From NCBI GenBank assembly GCA_020860745.1, contig JAJBTR010000287.1, positions 1 to 8,225 on the forward strand: a stretch of 8,225 nt of DNA, given 5' to 3'. Shown here one piece after another: positions 6,215 to 8,225 of this stretch (its first letter is position 1; each line of letters begins with the position of its first letter). Origin of the DNA: Lachnospiraceae bacterium. GTDB lineage: Bacteria > Bacillota > Clostridia > Lachnospirales > Lachnospiraceae. Both the position numbers and the translations under genes were made by a program. The notes below the pieces were generated by a model. That model saw only the letters and a program-made list of their open reading frames with translations. It ran no database searches and had not been told where the DNA came from.

Positions 6215-7819
6215 TCACACGGATGATGCTTGATTTTTCATCGTGCCGATCAATTCCGTATAATTTTCCAGTCTGTGACACACATCGTTAATATGGATAT
6301 CCTCTTGATTGACCATACAGGCCTCTCGGATCACCCTTACCAGTTCACCCTGGTACTCACTGCCGCCCGGTTTTTTGGTGATGACCGGTTCGATGCCCTC
6401 AAAAAGATTCTGCAGCATATCCACCAGAGATTTGTCCGTCCGGATACCCTTTTTCTGCTTATAAGCTTCGATCAGCTGCATCGGGTTCTGCACTTTATCC
6501 TGAATCAGATCAATCTCGGAAGGCTCCGGCATGGCAATACCGACCTGATCCGCTATATATTTGATTTCCGTAAAAAACTCATCCTGCAGTTCCTTTAAAC
6601 GGACGCGGGTCTGCTTGAACTCCCGAATTGTTTTTTGCGTGTCATCCACAATCTTCTGCAGCGGCGTCAGGATTTCCTCTGCAACCCTGCTCTCAATCCT
6701 CTCAGCAGCCAGCTTTGTGATGGAGGTATTCAGGCGAGTCAGCCTGCGGCTTTCCTCCTCGATCTCTTCCTCATAAAAGGACTTGCACTCCGCGAAAATC
6801 CGCTTGAAATTGCGCGCAAAATCTGCCTCAGATACGCGCCGGTTCCACGTCGCGATCTGCTTTTTTATCTTTTCCGTATCCGATGCAATAAACTCCCGCA
6901 GCCTGTCATCCTCAGCCTGCTCCGTCTTGCTGGAAAAGGCCAGCACATCCACATATCGAATCCCCCTGATATCCAGTCCGGAGCGGATTTTTGCAATAAT
7001 CTCCTGGAGATCATACAGGTTTTTCTTGTCTGCCTTGCTGACAATTATCAGTTTCGGAATGTCATCATTCAGTCTGCGAATGAACCTGATATCCTCCTCC
7101 GTCACCGTACCGACATCTGCCTGAACAAACCAAAGGATATAATTGCTGGAGTTCAGCTGCCTGCGGGCAGTCTCCTCATCTGTTCTGGCGGAATAATGTT
7201 CTGAAACCGGATTGGAATATCCCGGCGTATCCGAAAACGCAATATCTGCATACTGCTGCAGCGGAGTAGAAAACAAAATATTTCTCAATATATGCCCAAG
7301 TGTCACTTCGTCTGAAATTTTTCGGTCCTCATCATCCTCAACCGCGCCGAAACCATAGGCAATCTTTTTGATATCCCGAGGCGCCATCCGCACCTTCCTG
7401 TCAAAAATATTGATCCCCATCACCTCATGCTTTTCCCCTTGTACAATATAGGTGGGTACAGACGTGGCCGGGTCAATATCTGACGGCAGAACATTCCTCC
7501 CCATCAGGGCATTTAAAAAGCTGGATTTACCGCTGGAAAACCCGCCGCCCAGAGCCACGATGTTTTTGCCGATCAGCTGATCATACAGGATAAAATCCCG
7601 GAATTTCTCATATTCAGCCTGAAAATCTGTATAGAGCTCATAAAAATCCTCCGGTGCATGATCCTTTAACACTGCCGGTATTTTTTCCTGAATGATATTT
7701 TCTATCTTCGATAGATTCACCTTCATGTCATTTTCGCCAGTGTTTTGCTGAACAATACTGCACAACAGTTCAAAATTTCCGGAAAGCTTTTCATATACTT
7801 CCTCATCATATGTGCTCAT
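6215..7819 (-). CDS. Dynamin-like GTPase, soluble type (DLP-A)
   Basis: A 534-aa dynamin-family large GTPase that should bind and hydrolyse GTP and assemble with partners. All G motifs are visible: G1 P-loop GGFSSGKS at residues 92-99, G2 in DPATSVP with Thr119, G3 DTPG at 197-200, and G4 SKAD at 261-264. An N-terminal helical stretch (1-80) precedes the G domain, and a charged helical stalk (about 330-425) and a helical tail follow, as expected for bacterial dynamin-like proteins. No hydrophobic paddle or membrane segment is visible, unlike the GTPase at 2224-3846, so membrane contact may depend on a partner. I chose the ATG at 7819. A purine-rich AGAGGGGA lies 12 nt upstream, which is rather far, and a GTG at 7828 with GGAG 8 nt upstream is a real alternative. 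The TTG at 7864 is unlikely. It is the first gene of the operon, 17 bp ahead of the TerB/beta-helix gene. Family call firm, cellular role unknown. Confidence 0.9.
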   Translation of the reverse strand: MSTYDEEVYEKLSGNFELLCSIVQQNTGENDMKVNLSKIENIIQEKIPAVLKDHAPEDFYELYTDFQAEYEKFRDFILYDQLIGKNIVALGGGFSSGKSSFLNALMGRNVLPSDIDPATSVPTYIVQGEKHEVMGINIFDRKVRMAPRDIKKIAYGFGAVEDDEDRKISDEVTLGHILRNILFSTPLQQYADIAFSDTPGYSNPVSEHYSARTDEETARRQLNSSNYILWFVQADVGTVTEEDIRFIRRLNDDIPKLIIVSKADKKNLYDLQEIIAKIRSGLDIRGIRYVDVLAFSSKTEQAEDDRLREFIASDTEKIKKQIATWNRRVSEADFARNFKRIFAECKSFYEEEIEEESRRLTRLNTSITKLAAERIESRVAEEILTPLQKIVDDTQKTIREFKQTRVRLKELQDEFFTEIKYIADQVGIAMPEPSEIDLIQDKVQNPMQLIEAYKQKKGIRTDKSLVDMLQNLFEGIEPVITKKPGGSEYQGELVRVIREACMVNQEDIHINDVCHRLENYTELIGTMKNQASSV

Positions 7820-7846
7820 ATGTATCACAATCCCCTCTCCATTTAT

Positions 7847-7877
7847 TTTATAGTTCAAACTCAAACCGCCATGGCAA
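7847..7877 (-). promoter_or_regulatory. Weak candidate sigma-A promoter for the dynamin operon
   Basis: On the minus strand TTGCCA (7877-7872, 5 of 6 to TTGACA) is followed after 19 bp by TATAAA (7852-7847, 5 of 6 to TATAAT). The spacer is longer than the ideal 17 bp, so this would be weak without an activator. The -35 box overlaps the palindrome GCCATGGC. A start site just past the -10 would give a very short leader before the ribosome site, which is plausible but unproven. Confidence 0.3.
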
Positions 7878-7905
7878 AAATAAAATTGCGCCTTAGTGGA
7901 GCAAT
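7876..7905 (-). terminator. Candidate Rho-independent terminator after the WYL gene
   Basis: On the minus strand ATTGCTCC and GGCGCAAT pair with one internal mismatch around a 5-nt loop (ACTAA), using plus-strand 7885-7905. The hairpin is followed directly by the tract TTTTATTTTT (plus-strand 7876-7884 and neighbour). It lies about 45 bp past the WYL stop codon. The stem is short and imperfect, so termination may be partial, leaving some read-through into the GTPase operon. Confidence 0.42.
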
Positions 7906-7949
7906 ACTTTATTCAGGCTGCCGTGCGCAGTCACCAGGAATTTTTTTCT

Positions 7950-8225
7950 TTATTTAACATTTTCTTCCCCATTGTATTTCCTTAACGTATTTTCAGCCTC
8001 GATACATATATTTTCTTTAATCTCAACCGGAGAAAGGACCTGAACATACTCGGAAGGCTGGCTCCGCAGCCACATCTCTATCCCACTTCCGAAAACTTCC
8101 GCTGTCACGGTATACACACCGTCTTCCTCCTTCACTACCTGTGCAGTCGGCAACCGATCCAACACAGCATCAACATCCGGCCCGGCATAACGAAACTTTA
8201 CTCGTTGGAGACGCCCGCCATACAT
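7950..8225 (-). CDS. WYL-domain transcription regulator, C-terminal part only (cut by window edge)
   Basis: The 91 codons visible here match the C-terminal extension (WCX-like) of WYL-domain regulators. A beta strand follows a MYGG opening, then a strand-rich middle with VYTVTAEVFGS, a W near residue 52, the late VLSPVEIKE segment, and a closing helix that ends in the stop at 7950-7952. In full-length relatives an N-terminal winged helix-turn-helix and the WYL (Sm-like) ligand-sensing domain come first; here they lie outside the window. The ATG at 8223-8225 falls exactly on the edge and is almost surely an internal Met, not the start. WYL proteins regulate transcription after sensing nucleic acid or small ligands, and many sit beside phage-defence operons (BrxR and CapW are examples). 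Its co-directional position just upstream of the GTPase operon makes it the obvious candidate regulator, but that link is inferred. Confidence 0.72.
   Translation of the reverse strand: MYGGRLQRVKFRYAGPDVDAVLDRLPTAQVVKEEDGVYTVTAEVFGSGIEMWLRSQPSEYVQVLSPVEIKENICIEAENTLRKYNGEENVK

Larger units (their letters stand above)
7820..7949 (-). other. Intergenic region between the WYL gene and the dynamin operon
   Basis: This 130-bp gap is the longest in the window along with the one at 4836-4964. It holds a candidate hairpin terminator (7876-7905) for the WYL gene, an 8-bp GCCATGGC palindrome (7868-7875), a weak candidate promoter (7847-7877) and the purine-rich ribosome site of the next gene. No small gene with a convincing ribosome site was found in it. 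If the operon is switched on by a WYL regulator, an operator should lie here, but I see no clear long inverted repeat that would mark one. Confidence 0.6.

Noticed and set aside
6198..6281. N-terminal extension of the 410-aa protein from a GTG at 6281
   Set aside because: It would overlap the upstream GTPase gene by 67 bp, while a strong GGAGGAGG lies 7 nt before the ATG at 6197.
7820..7864. TTG start at 7864 for the 534-aa GTPase
   Set aside because: No ribosome site precedes it, and its codons cover the purine-rich site upstream of the ATG at 7819. The GTG at 7828 remains possible.

Overview
The window shows one strand-coherent gene cluster. Six genes all lie on the minus strand, so transcription runs from high to low coordinates. 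Base composition is close to 50% GC in most coding parts. Purine-rich AGGAGG-type ribosome sites, short intergenic gaps and general protein style suggest a Bacillota host, most likely a gut clostridium such as a Lachnospiraceae member. No rRNA, tRNA or marker gene is present, so this placement is an inference. I saw no CRISPR array, transposase or phage gene.

Layout in transcription order: (1) 8225-7950, the C-terminal end of a WYL-domain transcription regulator, cut by the window edge. (2) 7949-7820, an intergenic stretch with a candidate terminator hairpin and a weak candidate promoter. (3) 7819-6215, a soluble dynamin-like GTPase of 534 aa (DLP-A). (4) 6197-4965, a 410-aa protein joining an all-helical TerB-like domain to a right-handed beta-helix. 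(5) 4964-4836, a 129-bp gap with a 12-bp palindrome. (6) 4835-3894, a 313-aa protein with the same TerB-like helical domain but a different C-terminus that resembles part of a lipoyl/HlyD-type barrel-sandwich hybrid. (7) 3846-2224, a 540-aa dynamin-like GTPase with a Gly/Ala-rich hydrophobic segment (DLP-B). (8) 2199-64, a 711-aa dynamin-like GTPase with a long helical stalk (DLP-C). (9) 63-1, a short tail with a TATAAT-like box and a ribosome-site-like sequence that may belong to the next gene.

The central observation is a compact operon with three different dynamin-family GTPases and two proteins that share one helical domain but carry different C-terminal modules, next to a WYL regulator. 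Bacterial dynamin-like proteins often work as hetero-oligomers on membranes (Campylobacter Cj-DLP1/DLP2; LeoA with LeoB/C). Some are linked to phage resistance (Eleos/Leo-type systems, Bacillus DynA), and WYL regulators often sit beside defence operons. My working model is an inducible membrane-remodelling or membrane-surveillance system: DLP-B touches the membrane, DLP-A and DLP-C assemble with it, and the two TerB-like proteins act as adaptors or sensors. I do not recognise this exact gene combination as a named system. The function is inference.
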